Part shown: in pieces, positions 35,023-45,678 of the stretch | Layout: each line of letters opens with the position of its first letter | How positions within the stretch are numbered: the stretch's first letter is position 1 | Source of the DNA: Rhizoctonia solani | Taxonomy: Eukaryota > Basidiomycota > Agaricomycetes > Cantharellales > Ceratobasidiaceae | Direction of reading: 5' to 3' | DNA: 64,000 bases | Assembly (NCBI RefSeq): GCF_016906535.1 | Contig: NC_057384.1 | Coordinates: 248,001-312,000 of the forward strand | Notes under the pieces: generated by a model | Told to the model about the DNA's origin: nothing | Seen by the model: only the letters and a program-made list of their open reading frames with translations | Databases searched by the model: none | Made by a program: the position numbers and the translations under genes

Positions 35023-36592
35023 TCATCCTGAATACCAAACCAAGGCCAAGTGGCTATCCTCAGTTTCAATTATCAGCCTAAAATTGCCATAGCCAGAGAA
35101 GGCTCCTTCAGAGAATAGTTTGCGGATGCTATGAGAAATAGATTGTACATTGGAGTCACTTGGACCAAGGGGTTGACATGAAGGTATTGGTGGCGCAAAG
35201 AACTGTAAAGTCAATGGTATTGGACTGCTAAGTCGAAGGCGGACAAGCTCAAGAACAGGAACGCGTCTTTCTATATCCTGGCTTGGTACCTAAGAATATT
35301 CCCGTTACGATGGGATACTGTAAAATCCCCCAAGCATATATGTGACAGGTGAGCCGCAGCGTGCGGAGGGCTTACATGTGATACTTGATCAAAGAGCAAA
35401 GGTCCCTAGTCATGTGATCCGCCTCGCACGACTTTGTCCCTACCCCTTAGAGTAATGAACCAAGCACGACACTCGTCCATGTTGTTGCCTTCAAAATCCC
35501 ACCAACCGTCTCCTTTTTGACAGCACGGGTGGCCATTCATGGCTCTCTGCCACCCCAAGCCTTCGATCTGGACGGTCGCAGTCTTGGGTGGTCTGACACC
35601 CCCAGGCCGCCAAAAGGCGGCCCCGGACTCCCTCGCCTGTACCGAGTCGAGAACCATGACATATATGCATTCAAGATTGCTCAGTTGTAGATATCCATAC
35701 TTAGCTATATATACACATACATCAATGTCCGCCAAGACTGGGCCGGAAGCTAGGTTAAGTATATTGAAGGAAGCAAAAAACATGGCCGATGTGATGAGTC
35801 CGTAGGGCAAGAGGAGCAAAGCAGGTGTAAGAATGGGGCGGGTTAGTATCGGCCGAGGAGTATGGTGCTTCAAGTCTGAGCATCCCTTGCATGAACAAAA
35901 CGAACATTACCAAGACTATACGCAGTGTCAAAAGAGATACCTCTTGGTTGAGTCCGGCCATAACCTCTTCGACCGACTCTGCAATCATTGAAAGAGATTT
36001 TATATTCATTGCCGCATACTCAGAGGTTAGACTCTATGCGTGTGCCACTAAAATGGTCTTGCTACTTGGGACCAGGTTCCATTGTGTTAACTTTGCGAGT
36101 ACAACGTAATACAAAAATTAGTCAGATGGCTTAACCAAGTTGAATGACAATCCTTAAGTCACTTGTACTCCTAGTTGAGACTAAGTATATACAGGATTCT
36201 TTTGGATGAAAGCCCCTTAAAAAGGGAATAAGTACTATACATGACCAATACAATAGACAAGACTTGAGTGGCTGATAAATGTAACAAGTAACCAATTAAA
36301 ACATCTGGCAAAAACAATAAAACTTGTTACCCATTCCTTACCCATTTCTTTTATTCTTCATCACTGCCGCTTTCCTCAAATACGGTGAGACAAGGGCCCC
36401 AACCCTACGACGCGTGAAATAGAAAATAACTGTACCAATGTATATTTCACTGAGTGAACTCAAAAGCTCAATGATCATTCCGTACCTCTGGAACTTTATT
36501 ATAGATGTTGGTGCGAGATTTAGCAATATTGGCTTACTATAACGGAATGAGTCGATGGGGGTGTTTTCTCTTATGAATCTCACAAACATCAT
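35023..36592 (-). pseudogene. decayed relative of the multi-pass membrane protein at 26.7-29.0 kb
   Basis: Pieces on the minus strand parallel the intact-looking relative. RYGMIIELLSSLSEIYIGT matches RYGMLIQLLGSPSVLSLGT, and ALVSPYLRKAAVM matches APAYFWKAVVLG. NVQSISHSIRKLFSE matches AQSVSRSVGRLIST near the C-terminus. MNIKSLSMIAESVEEVMAGLNQEVS matches the stretch before the last membrane segment. These pieces lie in different frames and are separated by stops and by unrelated GC-rich sequence (about 35,400-35,660), so the copy is dead. Confidence 0.6.
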
Positions 36593-38188
36593 ACATTTAA
36601 TCCTTAAGCACGTACTAATTAAGTTTCAAATTATGCATTTTATTAGAGCTCGACATTAACTCTCCTGTATCCAACTGATTGCGCATTGGAAGCCCCTATG
36701 AATTATACCGATACGTATTAGAAAGCAAGACCCCTACACCCGTTCTATTAAACCATTTAGTAGAACTGAAGTATGTCTCTAATTCGATATGTACCATGAT
36801 ATACATGCAAACTATCCCTGTAGGTTACTGTACATTCTTGCAAAATCATCTACTATGTTATGAAGTCTATCAGGGTGTATAGCGCCAGACTGACAAGGTA
36901 GCAACATTGAGAGCTCTTACACACAACAAGAACACCCAAGAGGATAAATTCGTATTAGATATTGCTGGTCCGCAGCTCGTAGTAGCTTAAGGTTACTTCA
37001 ACTTAGCTGACGTTACGCGGTGCACTTGGCCCTCGGTATTCCCACTTACTCTATTTGTCCCTACACTAGTAGTCAGGCGTTTCATAGAACATTTGCGTCG
37101 AAGAACCCTAGAACCTGACCGCTATCAAACAAGTTTCTGAAGATTACACCCCTGATGTAACAACTGTGACTAATATCATCCCAATACTCCCAATTTATTT
37201 AGGCTTTGGCCACCTTGACGCGCTATTGTGATCCCGGCATTTCTCCAAAATATGCAGCAAGTGGAATTTGGGTGAGAAACTAGATAACTAACTTTGCTCT
37301 TGATGAATCTCGAGTGAAAATAAGGGTAGCACCGAATTAACACAGACAAGCACCTAGCTCATGATCCTGCTATAAACCTTGAGTATATAGAGACATTGAT
37401 CAGCTGCAAGGGCGGTTGAAATGCCTCAGTTCGCGTTGAGCAACCAGGAGTCAACTTAGGTCATTATGAGAAGCGCAAGAACGAGAGGAAAGGACAAGAG
37501 AGAAAGAGATAATGTATAGATAATGATTTAATGAAACAAAAGAAAGAAGGAGTCAATACTTGGGTGGAAAGCCTGGTGTATCACTCCCACCACTGTGACA
37601 GGGAAATAAGTTGTAGAAGTCCTTGTTCACACAAAACTTCATGGAGTCATTGACGTGTAATATCTATTACAGTATCATCTCCCCTGGTAGCAGCCAAGAA
37701 CGGTTGCGAGTGATGAGGTGGCTGTACATTGACGCCCAAAGGAACCGAATTGTAACCGAGTTCAGTCTCCGACTCCTATTAGGCGGTCTACACAGACCAC
37801 TGCGACCCAAGCTGACTTGTCATATAACAGATACTTTGTAATAACAGATTATCGTCATGACATCGAGATAGCACAGGAGCGCATTCAGCCAGAAGATCGA
37901 ATAATTTAAAAATACAAGCTGATTTGTTCCTATGCGTCAAATTAGACTCTACAGCCAAGAACCAATTATAGTTGCAACTGAGTTACTCGCGTTTGCTCAA
38001 GGTCTGATGACTTTGTCATGGTGCTTACTTCCCACCTTAATTTATCCCTTGGCGTCACCAAAAGCACTGCTCGAAAATTCCGCCAAGCTACTTGCCCTCT
38101 GTACAGCTGGAGATTATTTGACTAAGATTTAATATTCAATATTGAAACTCCTGTATCACTGATTTAGCCATGTACCCCATCGCGAGGG
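36593..38188. other. intergenic, no gene recognised
   Basis: AT-rich; I see no coding pattern, repeat or RNA gene here. Confidence 0.45.
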
Positions 38189-38194
38189 TATAAG
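38189..38194 (+). promoter_or_regulatory. TATA box of the beta-carbonic anhydrase gene
   Basis: TATAAG lies 134 nt upstream of the start codon and is followed by a C/T-rich leader (CTACCTTTCTACTCTC), typical of well-expressed fungal genes. Confidence 0.6.
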
Positions 38195-38327
38195 AGCGAG
38201 CTGACTGGAGTACACCGATTCAGCATCATCTACCTTTCTACTCTCAACTGTCCTTCGTTTAACTCACACTCTCTATCTGTTTTCCCTACTATCTATCAGT
38301 ACAACCCAACCACTTGTTATATTCAAA

Positions 38328-39314
38328 ATGATCTTCAGCATGCGCCTTCTTGCTTCGGCCATCGTCGGGGCTCTCTTCGTCTCTGCGGCTCCTGCCAACC
38401 TCGCTGGAGGGCACGAGCACGAGCACGAACACGAACACTCTCTCGTAACTCGTGCGGACGGAACTAAAGTGAGTGTCGTGCTATATACCGTGCATACAAA
38501 TGAAGCTAATCCGTCTTGCTCAGGTTGCTGTTGGTTAGTACACGAGCATTTGGCTTTGTTTCGAACAAACTTATTGACGATGACTTGAACTCGTTATCCA
38601 GTTGCCTGCATGGACGTGAGTACAATACGTTGATACTAGCCGTTTCGAAACTAACCACTCCGGACCCACAGCCTCGTATCAAGTATGCAATGACCCTCCA
38701 ATCATGCGAAATACATTCTGACAGAATCTCCATAGCATGGACTTCCTTCTCAAGCAACTCAGCCTTACGTCTGCCAATTCATACATCGTCCGCAACGCTG
38801 GCGGTAGGGCGTAAGTGCAAACCAAGCTATATCTTTTTTCACCTTTTGAAATCTCCTCTGGCTTCAGAAAGGAAGCGCTTCGATCGGTTATAGTCAGCCA
38901 GGAGTTCCTCGGCACAAGCGAAGTACACGTCGTCCACCATACTGATTGCGGAATGGGTACGTCTCTTATTATATGCATACGAACTTGTGTGCTCATAACC
39001 TCTTTAGCCAACCAATCCGAGGGAAGTATGCGCAAGAGGTTCTACAAATCCGACGACAAATCCCGCACAGTCATGGTCAACGATATGGAATTTTTGCCAA
39101 TTCGTACCACGGTAAGGTTTCAAACGGAGGACGTCCAAAAGACAAACTGAAAAAACGCAACAATTCAGAACTATACCGAATCGGTCCTTGACGACACTGC
39201 GCTCATCGAGTCTCACCCTCTGGTCAAGGCCGGCAGCAAGGTCACTGGCTGGATTACAATATCGGGGGCTCTGGAAACGACACTCTTACTCAGGTGTACC
39301 CCACGGCTGCCTAA
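38328..39314 (+). CDS. secreted-type beta-carbonic anhydrase
   Basis: Beta-carbonic anhydrases interconvert CO2 and bicarbonate with a zinc held by two Cys and one His. The start encodes a signal peptide (MIFSMRLLASAIVGALFVSA) followed by HEHEHEHEH. Exons: 38,328-38,468, 38,524-38,533, 38,602-38,615, 38,672-38,682, 38,736-38,810, 38,868-38,956, 39,008-39,111, 39,169-39,314; introns are 51-68 nt. The first Zn motif, ACMDPR, is spread over three tiny exons. YIVRNAGGRAKEALRS and HHTDCGMA carry the rest of the site. Near the end VTGWI is followed by sequence whose expected continuation (YNIGGSGNDTLTQVYPTAA, stop 39,312) lies one base out of frame. Either a base is missing, or a 54-nt piece starting at GTCACTGG is spliced out in frame. 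Secretion and the role of the His run are inference. Confidence 0.85.
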
Positions 39315-40556
39315 ACCACGAGATCTTGAGCTTGCGCGACGTACACCTTATTACCTTATTCAGTCAAACTCTTTGGTATTGCCTGTATTTATTTCAAACG
39401 TATTGCTATATGGCATATTTATTGTTTCTCGCGGAAGTCATCGCCGACATTGCACATAAGAGCGGAATATGAGAAGTCTAGAACCCGCCACCAATCAAAT
39501 ATACCGCCGGCAACGGTGTGACCACTGCTTCTCTTGGTGCTCGGCTACATGTCCATAATTTCATTACGCCCACTCGTTTCTACATGCGCATTTGCCAAGT
39601 GCTTGGCGCCGGAAGCTCGAGCGCAGAGCTGGTCTAGACTACCGATCGGTCAAAATATTAGAAATTTTGTTCGTCCGTGGATCAAAAGCCCGAACGTTCG
39701 TTTCCCCTCTGTCTGATACATACCTAAAATGTAGGTCTTCAAAGCACTGTCGGGAAATAAATAGCCGTAGTAGCACTTTTATGATTAAATAAATATATAC
39801 ATATTAGGGTAAGTCATAAGTTTTGTCGTACTGGGAAGCTGGCGATCTCTAATGGTGGTACCTTTGATATCTATCCAGAGCATTCTTTGAATGAATTGTT
39901 CGCAGAGTGGGGTCAGGTGCGATACCATTGGCGAATGAAAACATACGAGTACCTGACGCAAAAAGGATACCAACGTACCTAGTCAGTGAGTAAAGAATAA
40001 GGCGACACAGGCGGAGGTTAGTAAGAGCGAGAACGTCGGAGTTTGTTTGGAGAGTAGCCAAAGATGCCTGATCCAGCGCAATCACGTAGTTATGGAGGTA
40101 AAATCAAGTCTTGGGCCTTGTCTCCCCAACAAGTTGAGGTCTGCATTTACCTGGTAAGTCATTAACACCATCTGTGACTCTTGACGTGAGCTATCATATT
40201 ACTTTGACTCCAGGAGGGGCGCTATTAAAGCAAATATTATCCTAAAGATGGCAAGCCTAGCGTTGATTCGAAGATGTTATTGCATGACAAGCGAAACAAT
40301 CGAGCAGTAAGTATCAATACTTATGAACAATCTCCGTACATGCACACATCCACCGTGCCTGGAATCCATTTAAACCCACACGAATGGACGATGAGTTTAT
40401 TCAAATCAGGCAAAGCCACGTGAGCTGTCATAAGCACGTGACTACGGGCGCGTCCCCGATCTCCTGAACTTCTCCATTTCTCCCCCTGGAGTACTTTAGT
40501 CTACAGCCACCTGTTATCCTCTACGACACGACAATATAACGACGCATCACGATAGC
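39315..40556. other. intergenic, one unexplained coding-like scrap
   Basis: At about 39,500-39,640 the plus strand reads NGVTTASLGARLHVHNFITP and continues to a stop. It looks coding-like but I cannot assign it, and it has no start of its own. The rest shows nothing recognisable. Confidence 0.35.
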
Positions 40557-41678
40557 ATGGCTGGTGCAGTAGAAGGACCATTTGTTCCGACCAACTCGCT
40601 ACTTGCCCCTACTCCCACGTCTGGTGTGGCTTCCTCTTCTCGAACCGGTCGATCGCCTCTTTCCGCAAAACCTGCGCCTCCAGCCACGTCTAATGCGGTT
40701 GCGGATTTAAGGCTTGAGCTCGGTGTATCTCGAATAACGTGTGAAATGGGGTCGAGGTTGCTCGTGTCGTATGTTGAGCTGTTGTTGTACCTCAAGGGCC
40801 AAGTTCCTTTGTGAGTTTCCATCGATGCTTTTTTCTTTCCATATTTAGGTAGCGGATGTTGACTGGTTTTGGTGACTTTTGTAGTCCTCCGTCTCAGCTC
40901 CGTAGGATGGTGGCTGGTGGACGAAAAGGAAGCCCACACCAAAACAAGGTGGGTGGCGGTTACCTATCTGCGAAACCATTTCTGATATAGCCCTGATTCT
41001 TAGCTCCTCAAGTCCTTGAGCGCACTATCAGAAGATCTTCCTTCGACGCTGTCCGCTTGTGGTTCTTCAAGGACTGTAACCTTTGCGATCGTATTCGGAC
41101 TAGGTCGAGAAAAGTGTCTTATACAGTTATCGGGAGCCGAATTTGGGCAAGTAAAAGCCGACGAGGATGACACGGAGCTCGCAAAGGAACCACTCGAGCA
41201 AGAGAACCAAAACGACACAACGGCCCCATCAAATGAAAATCTCAAATTCAATACTGTACCCGCCAAACGACGAGTTCCTGGCCGCCCTCCGCTGCAAGAA
41301 CTCACATCCACCGACTCGCTCTCCTCCCAGCTGTCCTCCATCTCGCTCCGACCCAGCGTGGACGAAACGATGATCCGACAGGCTGAGCGTGCGCTTTCCC
41401 AGGTTATGGCGTGCTCAGAGGTCGAGTTCAAGAGCGACTTGCATCCCGTGGGTGCACAGATTTTCGTTCGAGCACCCAGGTCGTTCAAGCATCCGTCGTG
41501 GGCGGTTCGTCCCGAGGCGGCGAGGATGTTGGACGCTCCATTAAAGGCGCTGAACGAGTCGGATACGCCCCTTGTCGAGACGGTTCGTGTGCTTGCAAAG
41601 GATGCATCTGTTGTGGTTGACGAGGCGGAAGAGATGATTTGGTGGGGTTGGGACGGGAGGTTAGCGGGGTACGCATAA
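40557..41678 (+). CDS. p31comet/MAD2L1BP-like protein
   Basis: Three exons (40,557-40,810, 40,885-40,948, 41,004-41,678) join in phase and give 330 residues. After a disordered Pro/Ser-rich start comes LELGVSRITCEMGSRLLVSY and ELLLYLKGQVPFPPSQLRRM. Then follow LLKSLSALSEDLP, TVTFAIVFGLGREKCLIQLS, a charged linker, and FVRAPRSFKHPSWAVRPEAA. The order (Cys-helix, LYLKGQxPxPxxQL, a second helix, a hydrophobic strand with GxxxxxPxE-like spacing) resembles metazoan p31comet, which binds MAD2 with TRIP13 to silence the spindle checkpoint. This is pattern memory, not an alignment. It could instead be a conserved fungal protein of another kind. Confidence 0.5.
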
Positions 41679-42389
41679 TGGACTGACTCTATATATTGGG
41701 GATAGGATGAACATTTGATCTTGTGGTGTACATGGAACAATATGTATTGTATCATTAACTACAGTATCGTGACACGATTCAGTTTTCTTGGTGGTGCTTT
41801 TTGGTCGTTAATTGGGTGTGTAACATGTTATGGGTGATGTAACGATGGGCGCCAAGTGGGCCCCTGGATGGCTCCAGTGCTGTCGATCTTTTCATTTCGC
41901 TCTCGTGTTCATGGTTCTATCCTCGGACCACATGCAAGGTTCGGTTTTCTGGATTGGATCGCTTGTCCGCCCTAGTTGTTGGGTGTTGTTTGATTCGAAG
42001 CGTTTGCTCAATTTTACTTTGCATTCTCGGTGGGAGCAAGTTCCATCAATTATCTTCTTGCTGATGGAAATTTCCCGTAGCGTTGTCGCCTGTGAGTACT
42101 ATGGATAGTAGTACCCCCACGCTGACTTCCTGGCATCGGTTCACAACAAGTCACCTGGCCTTGAGATTCCTGGTTTCTCGGGCGTCGACCCGACATGAGG
42201 TTCCCAGCATTCTCTATATGATGTTCGGGAAGCTCAACCTATTCTTCCTTTTTCCAGATCATCCCAAGGATCACGCCATTCATTTCATTCGAGCGATACA
42301 TCTACAATGCTAGACCCCACCGCATCAACGATGCCTCAAGGACCGCCGGCTATTTTACTTGTCCAAAACCCAAGAACAGGCTGTCTGTA
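41679..42389. other. intergenic, no gene recognised
   Basis: It lies between two convergent genes. Short frames only. Confidence 0.4.
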
Positions 42390-43922
42390 TTACCAAACCT
42401 TGGGAATCAAGAACCCATTCACGGTCTGTGCATTGCTCTTCAAGTCGGCTTGGAGTGCCGCGGGACTCTTGTTTCCGTGGTTATCGATCGCAACAGCGAG
42501 GATCCCGGCGACATTAGAGCTAATAAATTAAACTCGTTGATGATCCGTGCTTCTCTCCAGAGTAGACCCACTCACGCAGCTGATGCGGTTGTCCCCACCA
42601 GGGTCAGCGCTGCACTAGGCGACGAAATCCACGCGACGGGGACATTCCTTCCGGGACCCCAGACGTCGACGACAGAGCCAAAGTTCGAAGTTGCAAGCTT
42701 GCTTCCGTTTGCGGCCACAGCTCCGACTGTCACAGCAGCCGCCACCCGGGCCGGGCTGATCGTCGATGCATCCACGTTTTGGTCTCCGGCAGGGACGACC
42801 ACGTGGATCCCGGCGTTGAGGGCGTTGGTAACTGCATTGTCAAAGGGCTGGTACCCGGAAATCGTCACAGTAATACTGATGATTGCCTTTCTGGTAGCCG
42901 CGGGTCCAGAGTTGGTGATCACCCAGTTGATACCTGAGATGATGTCCGACAGATTCGCAGAGCCGTCGTCGCCAAAGGCTTGTGGAGCGAGGTCGATCAT
43001 GTGAGTAATGGATGCTCCGTGATTGATCTTGATCGACTCACCTTTGATAGCCGTGATGTTGGCCCGGGTAGCGACTCCATATGTGGAGCCTACGATGATG
43101 CTCGCCAGGGCTGGATAGTGGTCAACTACTGTATGGGTTCAAATGGGAAATTCTTACCTGTACCGTGTCCATTTCCGTCCGCGTTCGGGTACTAACGTTT
43201 CATCGCTGGTCAGACCGTGTGGGTGTATTGAAAGAGGTACAAACTCACTCCACCAAAAGTAGCTCCCCACTTGGCACGACCGCCGAATTGCGTGTGGGCA
43301 GTGTATATGCCCTTACGATCTGTGAGCATCAACCCTTTTTGCCAATGCTTAATTCCGCAACTTACAGTATCAATTTGGTAAATATCCACGCCCGTGCCAT
43401 TCACTCTTTTGACAAGAGGTGAACTCTCATAGCCCATACCACGCGCGGCAACTTGACCTTCCAAAGTGGATCTTGACGAAAAAGGTTCAGCCCCACACCT
43501 CACTTGGTACTACTCAGGCACGCCCCCAAGGCACTCACATTTCCTCAAGCTGGACTTGGACGTCTTGGAAAATCGATTCCACGTCCTTGGATTTCCGAAC
43601 ATAGTCCAAGGCTTGGTCGTCGAGTTGCGCGGCGTAGCCTTGGAAGGCTGGCCGTAGTGTATGCGACTTTGGATCCGGACAGGAGCGTTTTCAAGTGTGC
43701 GGACTTGGACACTCCGTCTTTGAGTTTTCTGTTTGGGGGAGGGGAGGGGGAGGGGGTCAATAACAGGCGAGTCTGGGGATGGGAGGAGACACTTTACACG
43801 ATGTAAGAGTTGGGATTGACGGGTCCGGCGCGTTTGGTGATGGGAACTCGACCACCGACCGGTCCTGCGAACACGGTGCAGACTGACGAGGCCAAGCATG
43901 CGAGGATGAATGTGGAGCGCAT
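42390..43922 (-). pseudogene. subtilisin-like (S8A, proteinase K type) protease, catalytically dead
   Basis: The start encodes a signal peptide (MRSTFILACLASSVCTVFAG), then an I9 pro-domain (NSYIVKLKDGVSKSAHLKTL ... GYAAQLDDQALDYVRKSKDV). The pro-domain needs a frame change near 43,645. The catalytic Asp (IYQIDT/GIYTAHTQF) and His (ADGNGHGT) are present. The usual AAGN oxyanion Asn is Asp (VVPAGDQNVDA). The Ser motif GTSMAxPHVAG reads GTTASAASNVAG, so Ser is Thr and the PH pair is lost. The gene ends at 42,390 after LKSNAQTVNGFLIPKVW. Active relatives are secreted proteases. With two active-site changes plus a frameshift I call it a pseudogene. If the frameshift is a sequencing error it could be a secreted pseudoprotease. 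Confidence 0.8.
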
Positions 43923-45678
43923 CGAGGTGGGATAGGTGAGTAGCAAGGAGAGGAGGTGAGGGGGATGCTTTATCCAACTCGTAAGTTTACAACTTTATAT
44001 ATCCGTCTCGAGAGCTCCTCTAAGACAATGGCGCAATAAACCTTTCAGAGCCTACACAAAAAATCCAAAATCAGGGCCGAGAATGTGTGGTATTCAAACG
44101 TTCCGGCAACAGGAAGTCATATGCCGGCTATGTATATTTGACATTGACCCAAGCCCCATCAAACTTCTTCGAACCCAAGACTCAAGAATCGCAACCTCGA
44201 GTCGAGGCAAGGAAGCGTTAATTTTCCCTACCACCCCCCGTGATCTAGCGGGGGATTTGAAAGACTTTATGGTTTCATTTTGGGTAGTCCATGGGTTTTT
44301 TACTTCGGTCTTCTGATATTCATGGATGATCAAGTCGGCCCTGGGCATCCTTACTCAAACCGACCCGGTTCTCGGTGGGTCGTTCCTTGGGATAACGTTG
44401 CAAGAACTTTTGTATGTGTGGCTAGACTCTGGGCACCTGGGTCTGGATGTGTTGGTTTATTTTGGGTGAGTGGGAATTTTGGCTTGGTTATTTGGGGCTT
44501 GGGTTCCCCCCAGTTTTGATTATCCGACATGTAGCCATGTCGAAGTAGATGACTCTTTAGTGGATTATAAATGCACGCATATAGTGAAGATTTTATCCAG
44601 TTTATTTTAGTTCTTGGCAAGGCATGCAATCACCGCCCAGTCGTAATGTTGCGTTCGAGTTTGTGTTCAGACTGCGTACGATGAGCTGCCTATCCCATGA
44701 GACACCGCATTACGACAAAATTAAGAAAACTAGAGTAAAAAAAGTCTCCTAGTTGGAGGAGGCCAAGCGACACACTCTGAGAAAGATCCCATGCTCTAAT
44801 TTCTAATTCAAGCATAAAGCTGAAGGATAACAATCATCAAGTGTCCTACACGTCAGGCCTAGAATTAGGTTAAATGGATAACGTTTTTCTCATTGCCACC
44901 AGCACTGACGTCGCACTTGTCAGTATTTCTGTGTTAATCTATCAGCACCAAGAGAAAGCATCGCTACACTCCCCTAAAGCACTGTTCCTGCTACTTCATT
45001 TAACAGCACGCTCAGGTCTCAATACTCATAAATGTCGCTCGATGGGTGATACAAAGGTTGGTTGAACCGTCTTGGTTGTAGCAGTTCTATGCGATCCATT
45101 TCGAAGCCACAGCGTAAAACTCATGATAACCGCGTGGTTACAGACATGGTATTTGGAGAATAAGCACTGCTAACAGTTGTAAAGTAGTCGATTTTAATAA
45201 AACTTTCAGTTTAAAGTAAGCAAATATGTCGAGTTATACACGAGTAACACGACTTCTCGAACGAGCGGGTGAACGGAGTTTCATGCACGTCACTCCGACG
45301 GCGAGAAGTTGCCACTTATTAATAGTTTTTGAGTGCATATTCGGGAGCAAGGGAGGTAGCTGGCAGATTTCCCGGGGTGAAGTTGGAAACTATCGGGGCA
45401 TAGTTAATATAGGCTAGTTTTGGTATGGCATCTCACAGCTGTTGGGTTTGTTTTTGTCAGAAATTTTGCTTTCTATATATAGAACATCAAGTCATAGTAT
45501 GTTTATAAGATTTTTTCAGAGAGAACCAGGTATGACCATGGGCGAGATACACTTAGCCAGCCACACACAGGAATATGAAGATGGCAAGCGTCACGTGGCC
45601 AATCGCGCTGATGTCACGATCATGTGACTTGATCCATCGTTTGCGGTCTTCGACGATCTCGCTATTCGCATCTCGGCA
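43923..45678. other. intergenic, no gene recognised
   Basis: Promoter regions of the two divergent neighbours must lie at the ends. A CACGTGG near 45,594 and a CATGTGA just after it lie about 80 bp before the TDP1 start. Otherwise I see nothing. Confidence 0.4.

Noticed and set aside
41000..41755. 251-codon minus-strand frame opposite the p31comet-like gene
   Set aside because: Ser-rich shadow of the plus-strand exon; the plus strand has phase-consistent introns and a conserved pattern.
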